The notes under the pieces were generated by a model. The model worked only from the letters and a program-made list of their open reading frames with translations, was not told where the DNA came from and did no database searches. Shown piece after piece: positions 31,425 to 43,671 of a DNA stretch of 64,000 nucleotides. Source of the stretch: Bryopsis sp. KO-2023 (taxonomy: Eukaryota > Chlorophyta > Ulvophyceae > Bryopsidales > Bryopsidaceae); contig BSYQ01000007.1 of assembly GCA_030272585.1 (NCBI GenBank), forward strand, positions 4,468,001 to 4,532,000. Direction: 5' to 3'. Both the position numbers and the translations under genes were made by a program. The first letter of the stretch is position 1. Each line of letters begins with the position of its first letter.

Positions 31425-34400
31425 TCAAGAGCACATCAATTTGTCTACAACAATGCCACCGAAGAACACCGATCCCAACCACTTGTTCGATGTAAATTTT
31501 GCCATACAATCAGGACCATTTTTCACATCCAGAGATGCCACTTGCCAAGCCAAATGCGTCCCCACCCCCAGAAGGCCAGCATAATATGCAGGTCCGCAAT
31601 CGGCCATAACCCCTGCCACTCCAAAACCCAACACACTGGCGACCGAAAAACCTGATGATAATTCAGACAAACAATCCATGTCAGTTGCTTTTTCTTCCCT
31701 GCAAAGTCCCATCAACAAGATTTCTATAGGGGCGGCGATACATTTTTGAATTTCCTCGGTGAATCCATGAATCATGAATGAATGTATGTTGAATTTACAT
31801 TAGGAAAACTTGCCCAACGAAGGCCGTCCACAACGAGGTGATTTAGCCCAGCCCTTTGTAAAAATCCAGCTCAATAAAGTCAGCTCTAGAAAACCCTAGA
31901 GCACAGTTGCATCTAAAATAGAGTAAACCTAGTAAAAAATCTCTTGTGAAAGTGCCTAGCACTTTAAAAACGAAACTCTGAATAATTTTCCTCGTTCAAA
32001 TAACCCGCCATGATCGTTGCGAAAGTAGGAAAGAACCTCGGGGCCCACTGTCCCCATTGATACTGAGAAAAATACATTTGTTAAAGAAAAAACCCTCTGC
32101 GAAGAAAACCATGAGTCATATATCCTGTTTTGTTAAGAGTACCTGAAAGCCACCAATGGACGTTGTCCCCAAATCGTAACGCTGTGGATTTTAAACCTAT
32201 GCGTGAGTCATCCTTGATATCCTGGACACACACCAACTATTCAGCGCAAACCTACCTTACGATTTACACAAGATTTTTTCGTAGCGAAACGTGGCTGACC
32301 AAAGCAACCTGACGGACACAATGATCAATTAATGATGGGAAATAAAAACACACACATGAGACCGCCAAAACGTCAGAAAGCTGGATTGGCACCAAGAACA
32401 AATACCTGGCAGGCATATATGGTGTCGTACACTATGGTCCAAGCCACCCCCCCAGCATACAATGGTAACACAACGCTCAAATCGCAAGAACCTCTCACCG
32501 CCGCCCAACCAAGAAGACCCCCCCAATTCATCGCCAATCCCAGAAACGCTTGGGGCTACGAAAAAACCACACACAGCAAAACCACATTCATTTGCGACAA
32601 AACAAATCATATCATATCAGATTTTCATTTTTTTTCGGAGCGCATTTTCCTATTAACATGGATATATCACGTCTGTATGAATATCGTTGCTCATACCCAG
32701 AAAGTGGCCCTTTTCATCAGCGGATAAGTGGTGACTAAAGCCAAAGATGCAGCACCCAGGAGTTTACTGAAAGCGAAACACAGTAAGTAACCATCATGCA
32801 CACACATGACAGATTTCTTTTTATGGCCTTCCAACGCAGCGATCTTCTGAACCCTCCCCCAAAAAAAAGGTGTCGTCCAACCAACCAGCTTAATACGTTG
32901 GGCCAAATGAATTCATGCAAACCAACAATCGACTGTCTTAACTGGCCCTCTCACCTGTAATCGTTCAACTGCAAAAGCACCCCTAATCCCAACGATAACT
33001 GCCCCGCCAACAGCACTGTGCACCAGGAACACAAAATTCAACCATACAAAATCTGAATAATTTCTCTTACAATATCGACGACCCAGACCCTTTCGCCTTT
33101 CCCTTTTTTTCAAAATAGGGGAGGATCCCAGTCTACCAAGAAGCAAGTGTTTTTTGTTTTTTTTTTCTTTTGGGGGGCTTTAGATACCAAAAGAAAATGA
33201 GGCTTTTTTTTTCTCACCCCATGCTTCCTTCATTGACACAGCACCGGAAGCCAGAGGCCGCTCCAGCGTGCGTTCCACTTGTTTATCCAAATCTCTGTCC
33301 CACATGTCGTTGATGGTACACCCAGCACTCCGCAAAAGCTGAACACACCATGCATTCCCCCAAAAAAAAATTATAAAAATAAAATGAATAAATTCAACAC
33401 GCTTCAATCGACCACAGACAACAATCCAATTTTTTTCCGATTAAAAGATTCCTGCCCGCAAAAGAAAAAAATGATCTACCCAACCAAATCGTTTGGCACT
33501 CGGTGCAAAGTATGCAAAAAACGAATTTATTGATCCACCATGTTTTGTTTTGTTTTGTTTTGTTTTCTGCAATAGATTGTCTAGACAGATGAATGGATAC
33601 CAACTGGAGGTCCATGAAAAGTGACTCCACCACACCTTTAGCGAAACACCTGTAGTGGATGACCGCTCTTACCAGAGCTCCAGAACCGAACAAGGCCAAC
33701 AAGTGTGCGTCTGGAAGACTTCCACAAGGAGCAGCTAACCCAATTGACCTACAATGAGCCAGAGGGTTCCATTCTTTCTTGTTTCGAATTAACACAATGC
33801 CAATAATCAACAAGGAACAATGAGGTGTCGTTTTCTTGCCAAATCCCTTCATTTGTTTCATATTTCAACAAGCAACCCGTCCGCAAACTCTAAGGGGTCA
33901 AGAAAACAGCCAGAACAAAAGGCTGCCGTGTAGAGCTTGGATCGTAAGGTAAGTTCAGCGTATGGATACTCCATGGTTTGCTCTTGTTAGATATGTGCAT
34001 TGGTGATTTCTCTTTCTTTTTTTTTTTTCAAATGAAATTAAGGAATCTGAGTGTGGGGTGTGTATGATTGGCTCCGATGTAGCACTTCAAGTCACTGCCC
34101 AGTTTTTTTAAAAGAAAAAAAATTGAAGGTAAGAAAAGTAAACACTGATACCTCTCACCAGAAGCAAGGCCACGCCAGTAACCATGTTGCTGATGGTTTG
34201 TCCCATCTCATCAACTGGCAGTACCTGATCAATATATTACTCATGTCAGTCCACGATATCTAACCTATGCAACCTCTGGAGGGAATCTGCATTGAAGCCT
34301 GTGGATCACGTTCGAAAGAATAGAGAGATTCAACGGATTGCTTCGACAATTTAGCCGAAAAAAAGGAAGACAGAATGATAATTGGGCAACTCACGGTAGG

Positions 34401-34905
34401 ATTTGCTTGGGTGCGATTCTCTCGATAAGAGGCGAGGGTGTCGATGGACTTTGGTTGGCTGGTTTTTCATCTTGGGGTGCATTTGTGCTGAGCAAATGCT
34501 AAAAATGAAAAAATCACAACAGTATCCATAGCATTTTAAAGTTCATTCCGTAGCTGGTTGAATGGAGAAAAAAATGATGCAGTTGATTTTCCCTTGAAAG
34601 TAAAATTTTGCTGTAGGGATTTCCTGATCAAGAGAATTGGTCTATCAAAATCGACTGCCAGACAGAGCAGCCAATTTGATTCTGCTGCTGAATTGATTTT
34701 TTTTTCCAAGTTTTCGACAGTTCTCCTTGAGAATGCCTGTGGGACACGTGCAGAGACCAGAAATGCTGGAGGTACGACGCACCGATGAAGTGGCGTCGAA
34801 AAAAGGAAAGCGATCAAGCAACGCCGTTGAGCATCCCAGCTCCTCCGCCGAGATCAAAAAACGGGAACCGATCGCGAAATTCAAACCCCTCGCGTGACGA
34901 AACAT
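31425..34905 (-). CDS. COQ2: 4-hydroxybenzoate polyprenyltransferase, COQ2 type (10 exons, 358 residues)
   Basis: Exons (complement): 34783-34905, 34395-34498, 34159-34224, 33673-33748, 33218-33338, 32955-33015, 32697-32766, 32406-32555, 32143-32221 and 31425-31651; every junction is GT-AG with matching phase. The enzyme joins a polyprenyl chain to 4-hydroxybenzoate in ubiquinone synthesis at the inner mitochondrial membrane. Motifs: [14 protein letters not shown] near residue 80, first Asp-rich site NDMWDRDLD (about 133-141), ERPLASG, and the second site YDTIYACQ followed by DIKDD (about 250-262), then KSTALRFGD. The N-terminus ([17 protein letters not shown]) is Arg-rich and lacks acidic residues, like a mitochondrial presequence. 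Length is typical of the family. No break seen. Confidence 0.95.
31779..31967 (+). repeat. Dispersed repeat S, copy 1 (in an intron of the COQ2-type gene)
   Basis: About 185 bases sharing TTACATTAGG, CAACGAAGGCCGTCCACAAC and TAAAATAGAGTAAACCTAGT with 45083-45255, in the same plus orientation. Here it lies in the last intron of the minus-strand gene. No inverted ends or target duplications are clear. Confidence 0.8.
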
Positions 34906-35286
34906 CAAACCCCCAAGGGTGCAAATGAAATTCCTTCGTTTTGTATCAATTTCGGAAAAATTGAACGTTCAATCTCGATCGAATTGGAGACCACCCAATT
35001 CCCCAAGAAAGAATGGAGGAGTGAGGGGCAAGTTTGGATGGAATGTGGGCCTGTGAATTGAGAATTTGAATCTTGAAAAGCTTGACTACTCACTCCTTGC
35101 CAGAACATCCCCTGCAATTTCCCTCAAATCCATTGCAATCACCCCAAAGAAAACACCCCTTTCCTGAACCAAAAGTCCCAAACCAGTTGAACCACACACA
35201 ACGCACACTACCACAACACCCCTCGACCTATCAAAACATGAACTCAAGAAAAAACACGCCACGCTTCTTGCCTTCCCCTGCACAAA
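34906..35286. other. Intergenic spacer between COQ2-type and CEP164-like genes
   Basis: The COQ2-type gene starts at its left edge and the downstream end of the large minus-strand gene lies at its right. AT-rich with no recognisable gene. It should hold the COQ2-type promoter, but I cannot assign elements. Confidence 0.4.
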
Positions 35287-38200
35287 TCATTGAGCTTCTT
35301 GATCCTTTTCCCCGCTCGATTTCTCCGATTTCAACTTTTGATACAGCTCCTTGTATTTTCCATCCATGGGATGCTGGTATTGCGAAACTTTTGTCACTGT
35401 GTTGAAGTAAAATTCGTTCTTTTGCGAATCCAAATGAACCGTCCAGCCCGCGGGGAGAGGCGCTGTCAAAGCCCACTCTGCTATGTACAGAAACTCCTTG
35501 TCTTCTTCGGGGTCCATCCCCAAATAGACCGCAAACTTGTTCACTTCCTCTTTCGTTGGCGGCTCATCAAAGTCGGGGGATTTCTTCAACTCCTCGCTCA
35601 ACAACGCCAGTTTCTTGGCGTCCTCGGGTGTTACCTGGATTTTCGCTGGAGACGCCACTCGTGCATTGGGCTCGTCAGGCTCTGGTGTGGTCGGTTGGTA
35701 TGCCTGAAGAACGGCGGCGATTTGCTGGGTTTGAGCCAGCTGCTCTTGAAAAGCATCAAGGGACTCCTGAATGCCATTCTGCGTCGGGTCGTCATCCGTC
35801 TGCAGGCATTCAACGTTTGAGCCCGCGACTGATGCAACCACAGAAGCAACGGAAAGACGGTCATCTTTCAAGAGCCTACCGTAAGACTGGCGCTGGCATG
35901 TGCGTTCTTTCCTGCATCGTCGAGCTCCAGCACTGGCTCGGATGCTGGCTGTCGATTCTCGTCTTGGTCCAGACTTTCCGTGCCATCTTCAGCTTGAACA
36001 CTGTCAAGAGTTCGAGTGAACAGGTGTCAAGAAACCATTTGCACAGGGGTCATAAGGTTTGCACTGCGGTGCTTGCACTCACCCTGTTGCACAGTTATTG
36101 TCTTCTCCAGGTATCGAATGGACCTCTTCCTTTCTCGTATCATGGCTATCGACTTGAGCAGCATTCTCGTTCCCGTTTTCAGCATCCATAATATCTGGTG
36201 CTGGTTCTGGTACTTCTGGTGTTGTGGCTGCCGATTGCTCGAGGGCGTTGTTCGGTGAGCAAGACGAACCGCCCTCTGGTGATGCAGAATCTTTTGTGGT
36301 ATCGTTGGTTTCTGGTGTTTTACTATCCACAAGAGATTGCTCAGGTATCTGACACACAGTAGCTCCATCCATGCACCGATTGCTGGCTCCTTCTGATTGT
36401 GATGTCGGTGGAGTCTCAGGAGTGAGGGGGTGCTCATGAGTATCAGGAACAACCTCGCTTGCATTCGCCTCTTGGGCTGTGGGTTCAACCCTGCCACTGG
36501 ACGCATCGTCAGGACACCCCCCTGGGGAACGTGGCTCGTCTTCCCTAGTTTGCGCTGAACTGGATGCATCTTTTCCAGAGTTGCTTCTGACAGCTTGACC
36601 TTGCTCATTTCCATCCCCCATCGATGAAATAGCTGGCGGGCAATTGTCTGTCGACGATGGTGTGTCAGGAGCGCATTGAAGAGGCGGGGAAGCCGGGGAG
36701 TTTGTCTCTTGAGATCGCTCTGTGCTACTACCCTGATAACAAAATGAACGCCCCGTTGAGCTCAGATTGCAAAACAAATGTTGAGGTACGATTCGTTCGA
36801 CCAAAGCACTTGTTGCACCTTTGGCGTTAGCTGATCGGCGGCATCATCCAATCTTGGTGAAATCATGCTGCTGGCAAGAGTTGAAACAATTGCTGCCAGG
36901 CATTCTTTCTCCTGTTCAATCTCTTTCATCAACGACAAGCGTTCGGCCTGATCAACGATGGAAGAGCATTTTATGAGATTCGAAAAAAACGACTTTTGCT
37001 GGAGGTGGTGAAAGACGGCCTTTCAGAAGGGGAAGGTACCTCCAGTTGCTGCAAGTTCCCAGGTGTTGATGCACGACTCTCGGCCTCCTCATGCTCTTCC
37101 ATGACCTTCATAAGAACGCCTAGGTGCTCTTCTAGCTTCTGTTTCTCCTGCTGGAGCGTTTGTCTCTCTTTGTCAATCTCCGCCTCAAGAATTTCCGCTT
37201 CCTCTTTGAGTTGCGCCACGCTTACACCATCGCCATCAGCATCCCCTGTGCTCTCCTCAAGAACAGGCGGCAACCCTTCCAGAGGATCCTTTAAGGAATT
37301 TGCTTGAGTGTTCACCGCGAGCGACAGATAACATGAGTCGCCAACAGTGGAAAGCGACACCTTGACGCTTTCGTCGAGATGGTCAGTCGATCCGGTTTCC
37401 ACCCTTTGGCCGTCATCCAGCTTCGCCTCTGAACAACCATCCTCAGCCCCGCTTGGAGCGATCGCAACAGTTACCTTCACAGAATCCCCCTCCTGGTGCA
37501 TTTCAACGACTACACACTCTTGCGACAATTGGGAGGTCTCTGTGGTGCATGGTTCCTTGATATCTGGGCTTTTCTCTCGTTCCGCGTTCCCCAAGCCATC
37601 GTTTGGCTTTGAATCTTTTGAGACAGATTCTCTTGCTTCTGTCCCTGTTGCAATTGTTTCAATCATCGCTTTTCCCCCTTGCTTGATTTTTCCTCCAGAC
37701 ACTTGCGAATCTTGCAGCAACGTTTCATCACAAGTTCTTAGAGTCCCAGGATCCCCTTCAGTCTCTTCCAGGTTTGCACGATCATTTTCGGGATTGACTG
37801 GAACAACCTGGGTCCGAACTTCTTCCAACCTCATTTCAGCAGTAGTTTGGCTCGTTCCTGGGACCGTCTTTGCTCCTTCGTCCATTTTCAATTCGCTCAG
37901 CGCCCTTTCCTGCTCCCCAGTGTTCAGTTGCCGTTGAGGAGTCACAACAAGTGAAAACATTTCTTCAACATCAAGATGCACTGCTATATCTCCATCATCG
38001 CTGGATAGTCTCTCAGTGGCCGGAATCGGCGGCGACAGATCGCTATGGTCGCATTGGGGTTGCAGTTCAAGGGAAACCCCGTCCATCAGATAAGCCATTT
38101 CGAGACGAACGCGTTCAGATCTCTGGGAATCACTGCCAACAAATTTTGGGACACCAGTTTCTCTATGAGGTGTCAGGACAACAGATACGCTCTCATCAGG

Positions 38201-40858
38201 TGTTAGACGCGCTGAAAACCTTTCGCACTGATCCCCAAGCTCTTGTGTGGAATTCTCCGGGCTCTCTGTGCAGGCGGTTGGTGTTAGCGTCATCGACACA
38301 CTGTCCCCAACAAGGCTCAGCTGGACGGTCACCTGCTCTTCGGAGGATACATTCCTGGATTTGTTGTTGTTCGGTTGACACTGAGGATCCAGAGAGAGCA
38401 GGAACCTATCATCCTGGACTCTCACCTCCACAGAAACAAAGTCGGGCTCGTTGGCGAACGAGTTGTCCGTAGGTGAGGGAGAAACGTGTTCGGGGGATGC
38501 TTCTGTCTTCAGGGAAATGGAAACCCTCTCGTTGACAGGGATCAATTTGACGCACAGATCTTCATCACCAGGTGGTGGACTTGTGCCTTCTGTGATCTGC
38601 CGTGACTCCTCTTGTTTTGGTTTTGGTGTGCGAGGTAGCAATTTCAGAGAGACTCGTTCAGTAATAGTGGAGTTCTCTAGGCTGATCAACTCCTCGTCCA
38701 CTTCCTCAACGAGAGGAAACGCCTTCTTGTCGGAAGAAACGGTTTCTTGTGTTCTCTTAGGGGACAAGACAAGAGCGATCCCATCTTTTCGAGGCTTCAG
38801 CTCGACACAAAACTCGTCTTGTTCTGGCACGGTTGTGGGGCTTGTCTCTGACACGATCACCTCTATTGGGTGGTGTTGGATGTCTGAAGAAGTCGTCACA
38901 CAAACAGATCCATCGCCACAATTGTCTGGTGTGGCAGGGAGTTCATCTGCACACTCAGCAACGGGTTTTCCCTCTTTCTCACTACTTGACGTAATATGAG
39001 GTCCCTCTGATTCGTGGCTTGATTCACTTCCCAACTCCTCGCACTCATTCCCGCCAGGGACAAGCGTCATCTCAATACCCCCCTCCTTGGCTTCCAGAAC
39101 CACAGAGATTCTGTCACAGAAAACGTTCTGCGAATCCCCTGACGGCACCCCGACGCTCTGATTCGGGCTTTCCAGGCCTCTCGAACCGCGTGGCCTGATT
39201 GTGAGTGAAACAGTATCATCCAAACAAGTCACGACCAATGATATCTCTGACGATGCATCACCCTCCAAATCGACCTTCTCTTGATAGTGCGCGCGGTACC
39301 CCTCCATATCAACCACAGGATCGACACCTCGACCCCTGAAAGATAGCATGGAAAGGCAATCGTCGTCCGAGTCACTTACACTTCCGTGTACACTCCCGCT
39401 GGCAATAAATTGTTCCTCTTCGTATTTTGCTGAGGGCTTGGGGGGTTCCAAGTTCTTATTTTCACACGGTTCCAAATCGGCTCCACCATCTTTGACATAA
39501 GAATCCTGGTTTTCGGGTTGCATTGGTGCAACAGAGCACACATTTCCTATGCATGACGTTTCGGACTGATCGCCAAGTTGCTCCTCTCCATATTGTTCCA
39601 AAATCTTTCCAGACTCAACGCTTGCATGAACCTTGCTCCCGACTTCTTCCCCTATCTCGCCTCCTCCAGGTACTTCCATCCTATTTTCCACCTCATCAAC
39701 ACGAGATATCGACAATGGTGAGACCGACGCCTCCATTGGATCGGGGTGCACATTCAAGACGACCTGAACGCAATTCGAGTCTGACTCTGGCGGTGTCTGG
39801 GTTCCTACGGACTCTTTTAGCGCAAGTAGCCCAGGGATGTGAATCGAAGGGTTTGCATCCTGCTCGATCGCATAGCTTGGAAGTGGGGTCTGAATCAGCT
39901 CATGACCTTGATCCAGATGGTTCAAAAAGTCTTCCACAACTTTCATCAGCATTTCCCGTTCGATCCTAAAATCGGCCACAAGCTTTGTCAGGACGCATAC
40001 GCCGTCGGCTCCTTTCAAACCGATTCACTGGCTGTGGAGAGATGAGAAACGCACCTAATCAAAGCGTTGTCCCCCTGATCCTCCATTGAAAGAAGCTGGC
40101 GACGGACATGCTTGTAATGTGTGATGATTGGAAGCCTTTGGAACTGTTTTATGAAGAGATCCCTGTCTGTCGAATTCCAGAACCAACTGTCCCCCGTCTC
40201 CTGCTTTTCTTCTTCAATCTCCAGCAACAGCTTCATATCTTTTAAGAGCCTTGGATGAAGATCGTTGTTCATGTAGGACACCTGGAAACGAAAGTAGCGC
40301 AATCTTTCTTGAGCGAGTTTGTCTCGCTAAAAACCATCATGAAAAACCCGGGTTTAGGACAAAATGCCGGGAAGAGCAGCAAACCTTGATTATGGAGAAA
40401 AAGAATCCATGCTTCAACAAAAACGCGGCGCCCTTTATCATAATCGGGTCGCTCTCCAGCTGCAGGGTACCGATAACACCTTCCAGTTGTCCAACGTCCA
40501 AGCTCCCTTTCAAAAAATAGTTTTCGAGCAGAGATTCGACTGCCGCCACTTTGCTTTCCTTGGGGATCGCATTCAGCGCATCTTGGAACGGAACTTTTCT
40601 ATCTCCATTTCCGCTTTCAGCCCGTGCCAGTGCCGCCTTTTTCGTTCCCTTCTTTGCCAGCCGCCCAAAGTGGGACCGTTTTGGAGGTGCATACCTCGGT
40701 TGGCGCTTGTCCAAGGTTCGAGGTAAGGGATGTACTGTCAAGATATTCCTCTTTGCCACTGGTGGTAGCCCCGCCGCTTTGTTTTTGTTCTGAGCGTTCT
40801 TCGACCCTCCATGGGGCGGCTGTGGAACCTGAGCGTTATCCAGATCCATGTTACGCAT
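35287..40858 (-). CDS. Large repeat-rich protein with C-terminal CEP164-like WW domain (~7 exons, ~1,700 residues)
   Basis: Exons (complement): 40385-40858, 40055-40281, about 37040-40018, 36819-36947, 36083-36732, 35880-36000 and 35287-35799. All joins except the second to third are in phase. The big exon carries at least a dozen degenerate repeats of the form V-x-V/L-x-L-x(5)-D-x-VSL-x-L-x-P, probably beta-hairpins spaced 40-70 residues apart. It ends in a Glu-rich coiled coil (AEILEAEIDKERQTLQQEKQ). The next exons are Ser/Pro/Glu-rich and disordered. The last exon ends with EEVNKFAVYLGMDPEED, then PLPAGWTVHLDSQ...FYFN...QHP: the helical lead plus WW domain found at the N-terminus of centriolar CEP164, here C-terminal and with Tyr for the second Trp. 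A role at centriole or cilium is inferred. Confidence 0.78.
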
Positions 40859-42413
40859 AATTCATGCTACGGAGGGGGCATTTCCCACTTCACTTTCTTT
40901 CAGAGCGCTTACCTTGTACGTTTCCCGAAAAACAGAAGTTTCAAATTTGATGCAAGTGCCACTTCTTGCCCTGGGTGATGGCCGTTTTGTTTTCAACGCG
41001 ACTGGTATCAGCCAATGATCAGCAATTTCTTCAGTTGGGAACCCTAGAACTTCTGCCTAATCAACACAAAGTTATAAGAGCCCACTCTTGCAATTGGGGG
41101 CGTGGCGGCCCCGAACCTTGGATTTTGGTTCGTTTAGCGTCGCCATCCAGAAAATCAAAAGAAAGCGTTCGAAAGAGGTCTTGCGTTGTCGAGGCAAAGG
41201 AAACGATAAGGCTTGTGTACAAGGAAGAAAAGGGCCTGGTTCTGACTCAACCTTCCGCAGCTGCTTCCAATCCCTATGTCTGAACGACATTCCATCCACC
41301 ACTGCGCATACTGAAAAATCGAGTCAATTCATGGGTAAAACCTCGCGTTGCGTGAACACAGCAAAAGCCAACGTGAACTTGGGAGCGGACGCACGCAGAT
41401 GCCTTTGTCGTTCCACCTCGATACCACCCCGCACACCTTTTAGTCAGGCTGACGGGACCAAAATGGCGGGCGGCGCCTGTTTTCGTAAGAGTCCAGGCGC
41501 GTGTCGGGAAAGCCAGCAGCGTGGTTTTGTTCAGGATGGGCGAAAAGGTGCAATGGTGTGAAAGTGATGACAGAATGGAGAAATGGCTTGTCGATATTTT
41601 CTAGACGAGGACCGCTTGTCGGCTGCTGATACCATCAACCGTAGAGCGGCGGCTGAACCGGGGTCCTTCGAGGTCCGTGAAACACGAAGGCATCCACAGC
41701 AGAAACGGCACTGGGTTTTCGGCTATGATCGACAATGTGAAACTAGAGAGCGTGATAGGAAAAGCAATCCGTGCGGCTGATGCCGCATTTAAATGCTCTC
41801 AAGCGCCACCCCCCGCCATGTTTCCATCAACGTCTTTTCTCAATGTCTGTGGCACAGAAGTTTGCTGGACCTGGCAGCGAGGAGCTCAGGAGCGCCTCTT
41901 GCGCTTCACTTGGAAAATGCAGCAAGTATGGGCATCTGTCGAAATCTTTTGAATTGATTGCCGTCCCAGAACCCAAACACGATTCATTCGGAGGTCACCT
42001 CCTGAGGTGGTCGGGGGGGGGGGCACCTTCATTGACGCTTCCGCAGAATTTGAGCTCCTTTTGGTAATCACAAAAGGAACTAGACTTTTACTGTAGCACC
42101 ACCGGCCCCCCAAGATTTCATCTGCCCCCACTTAATCATCCTGGTTATTTTTAGTCTTTTTACCCAGTTTGGCAAAAGCTTCAGGCGAGTCCATCCCCCA
42201 GATGATTTATAGAGGATGTTACACTTTTTGAGAGATGAGGGTTATGCATGGGGTAGATTGAAAAGTGAACAAATGGCATTGAAACGAAAAATGGATTTCT
42301 GGTGCTCGTTGCATCAAGTTTTGATGGGCTCTGTGTTATCCAATCATGGTTGCGAAACACAGAATCAGGTCAGCTCCCAGGAGGTTCAAAATGTGATATT
42401 TTCTGAATCACAG
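40859..42413. other. Divergent 5' region between the CEP164-like gene and the dehydratase gene
   Basis: The minus-strand gene starts at 40858 and a plus-strand gene begins somewhere before 42414. Frames at 41088-41561 and 41771-42067 are open but show no domain. The first exon or exons of the dehydratase, probably including its Cys-containing N-terminus, should lie here; I could not join any by phase. Confidence 0.4.
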
Positions 42414-43188
42414 GGATACCCCTGCAATCACTGAAGATGACCTTCCCCAGAAGTTAGCTGCAGTTCCGAGTTGGCGTTTGAGCGATGACAAAAAATCGAT
42501 TTCCCGAGAGTTTGTGGCGAAGAATTTTTTGTCAGGCAAGACTTGGCAAGATTCGGTTGCCTAAATATGGTCATGCTGCATTCTCCCCTCATGCATAGAT
42601 ATCAATTTGAGTGCCCGATCCTTACTTCTACATGGAATTTCGAATCGAGCAGTTTTGCTTTTCGCCTTTTTTCGAGTCCTGGGTTGGTAAATGCCCCACC
42701 CTGGCAAGTTAAAACTTCCACCAAAGAATACAATGCGGTAGTAGAATCATATCACACTGTTTTTGTTTTTTGTTTTGGGGGGGGGGTGTTTCCCCCAGAT
42801 GCACTGTGGATATCGGGCTGGCATGACAGCAGCATGGGGGCTGGAGCTCCGAATATCACAACGTTCTAATTCTTCCCAAAGAGGTAGTTGGGGTTCAGCC
42901 TTGCTCAAAGAGCTGTACCAGTCTGACTGTGCATGTCCCTGGCTTGTACACACAGCCGTTCGATTCTTTCAGGATGTGGCCGTAGTTGCGGAGGCTGAAG
43001 GACATCATCCAGATTTGCATCTCACGAATTATCGCTCCGTTCATGTCGTCTTGTCAACCCATGCCATTGGGGCCCTCTCCATGTTTGACTTAATCCTAGC
43101 AAGCAAAATCGATGCTATCGAAGTGGAATATAGCCCCAAATGGCTGCGTGAGTGGGAAGAGAGTGGCCGCCAACCAGCAGCACCCTGA
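42414..43188 (+). CDS. PCBD: Pterin-4a-carbinolamine dehydratase (PCD/DCoH), last two exons
   Basis: Exons 42414-42535 and 42956-43188, in phase. The first begins within GDTPAITEDDLPQKL and reads ...AVPSWRLSDDKKSISREFVAKNF; the second reads AVRFFQDVAVVAEAEGHHPDLHL...THAIGALSMFDLILASKID. The EGHHPDL box with its two active-site His, and the later THA His, mark the family, which dehydrates 4a-hydroxy-tetrahydrobiopterin and so recycles the pterin cofactor. The intron between them has a GC donor (TCAG/GCAAGA) and a normal AG acceptor. At least one upstream exon is missing from my model. The C-terminal tail (EYSPKWLREWEESGR) is longer than in bacterial members. Confidence 0.88.
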
Positions 43189-43671
43189 TTTTCTTCTTTC
43201 TTTGTGTCTTCCTTTGACATGGATCTCCATCGGATCTGGTCACAGCATGGTGCTGGGTTGCCCTGCTGGTTGAGGGTTGTGTGAAGCATTTGATGGCCTG
43301 TAAAAAAATCGAACGGGTTGTTGGTGTTGCATTTGCGTAATGGACAGAAATGTGGGGTCGTTATATTTTGGGTTGCATCAAAAATATATATCCTTCCATC
43401 ATGCATGATCCAATCCCCATGAGAATCACGAGGCCTTTTTGAATGGCTACCAACCCCAATCATTGCATAAAAATGGCCCTCTACAATGGGATGGTTTGTG
43501 TGAATTTCCCAGCACATGCTCTAAAATGATGCTGAATCCACATCAGTTTCGGTTTCCGTTACAAAATCACATCTGCCCCAGCGATCAAACTCACCCAACA
43601 AGAGATATTTTGGGCGCGCGCATATCGGCGACGCACTTCAGGGCATCTGTTGGTCGCCCGGGGCTTCCATC
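43189..43671. other. Spacer between dehydratase and MBOAT genes
   Basis: 483 bases, both neighbours on the plus strand. It holds the dehydratase 3' end and probably the MBOAT promoter. No recognisable gene. Confidence 0.4.

Noticed and set aside
37347..38999. Plus-strand frames opposite the large CEP164-like exon
   Set aside because: They mirror the acidic repeat-rich coding exon and contain no motif; the minus-strand frame is continuous and spliced to conserved domains.
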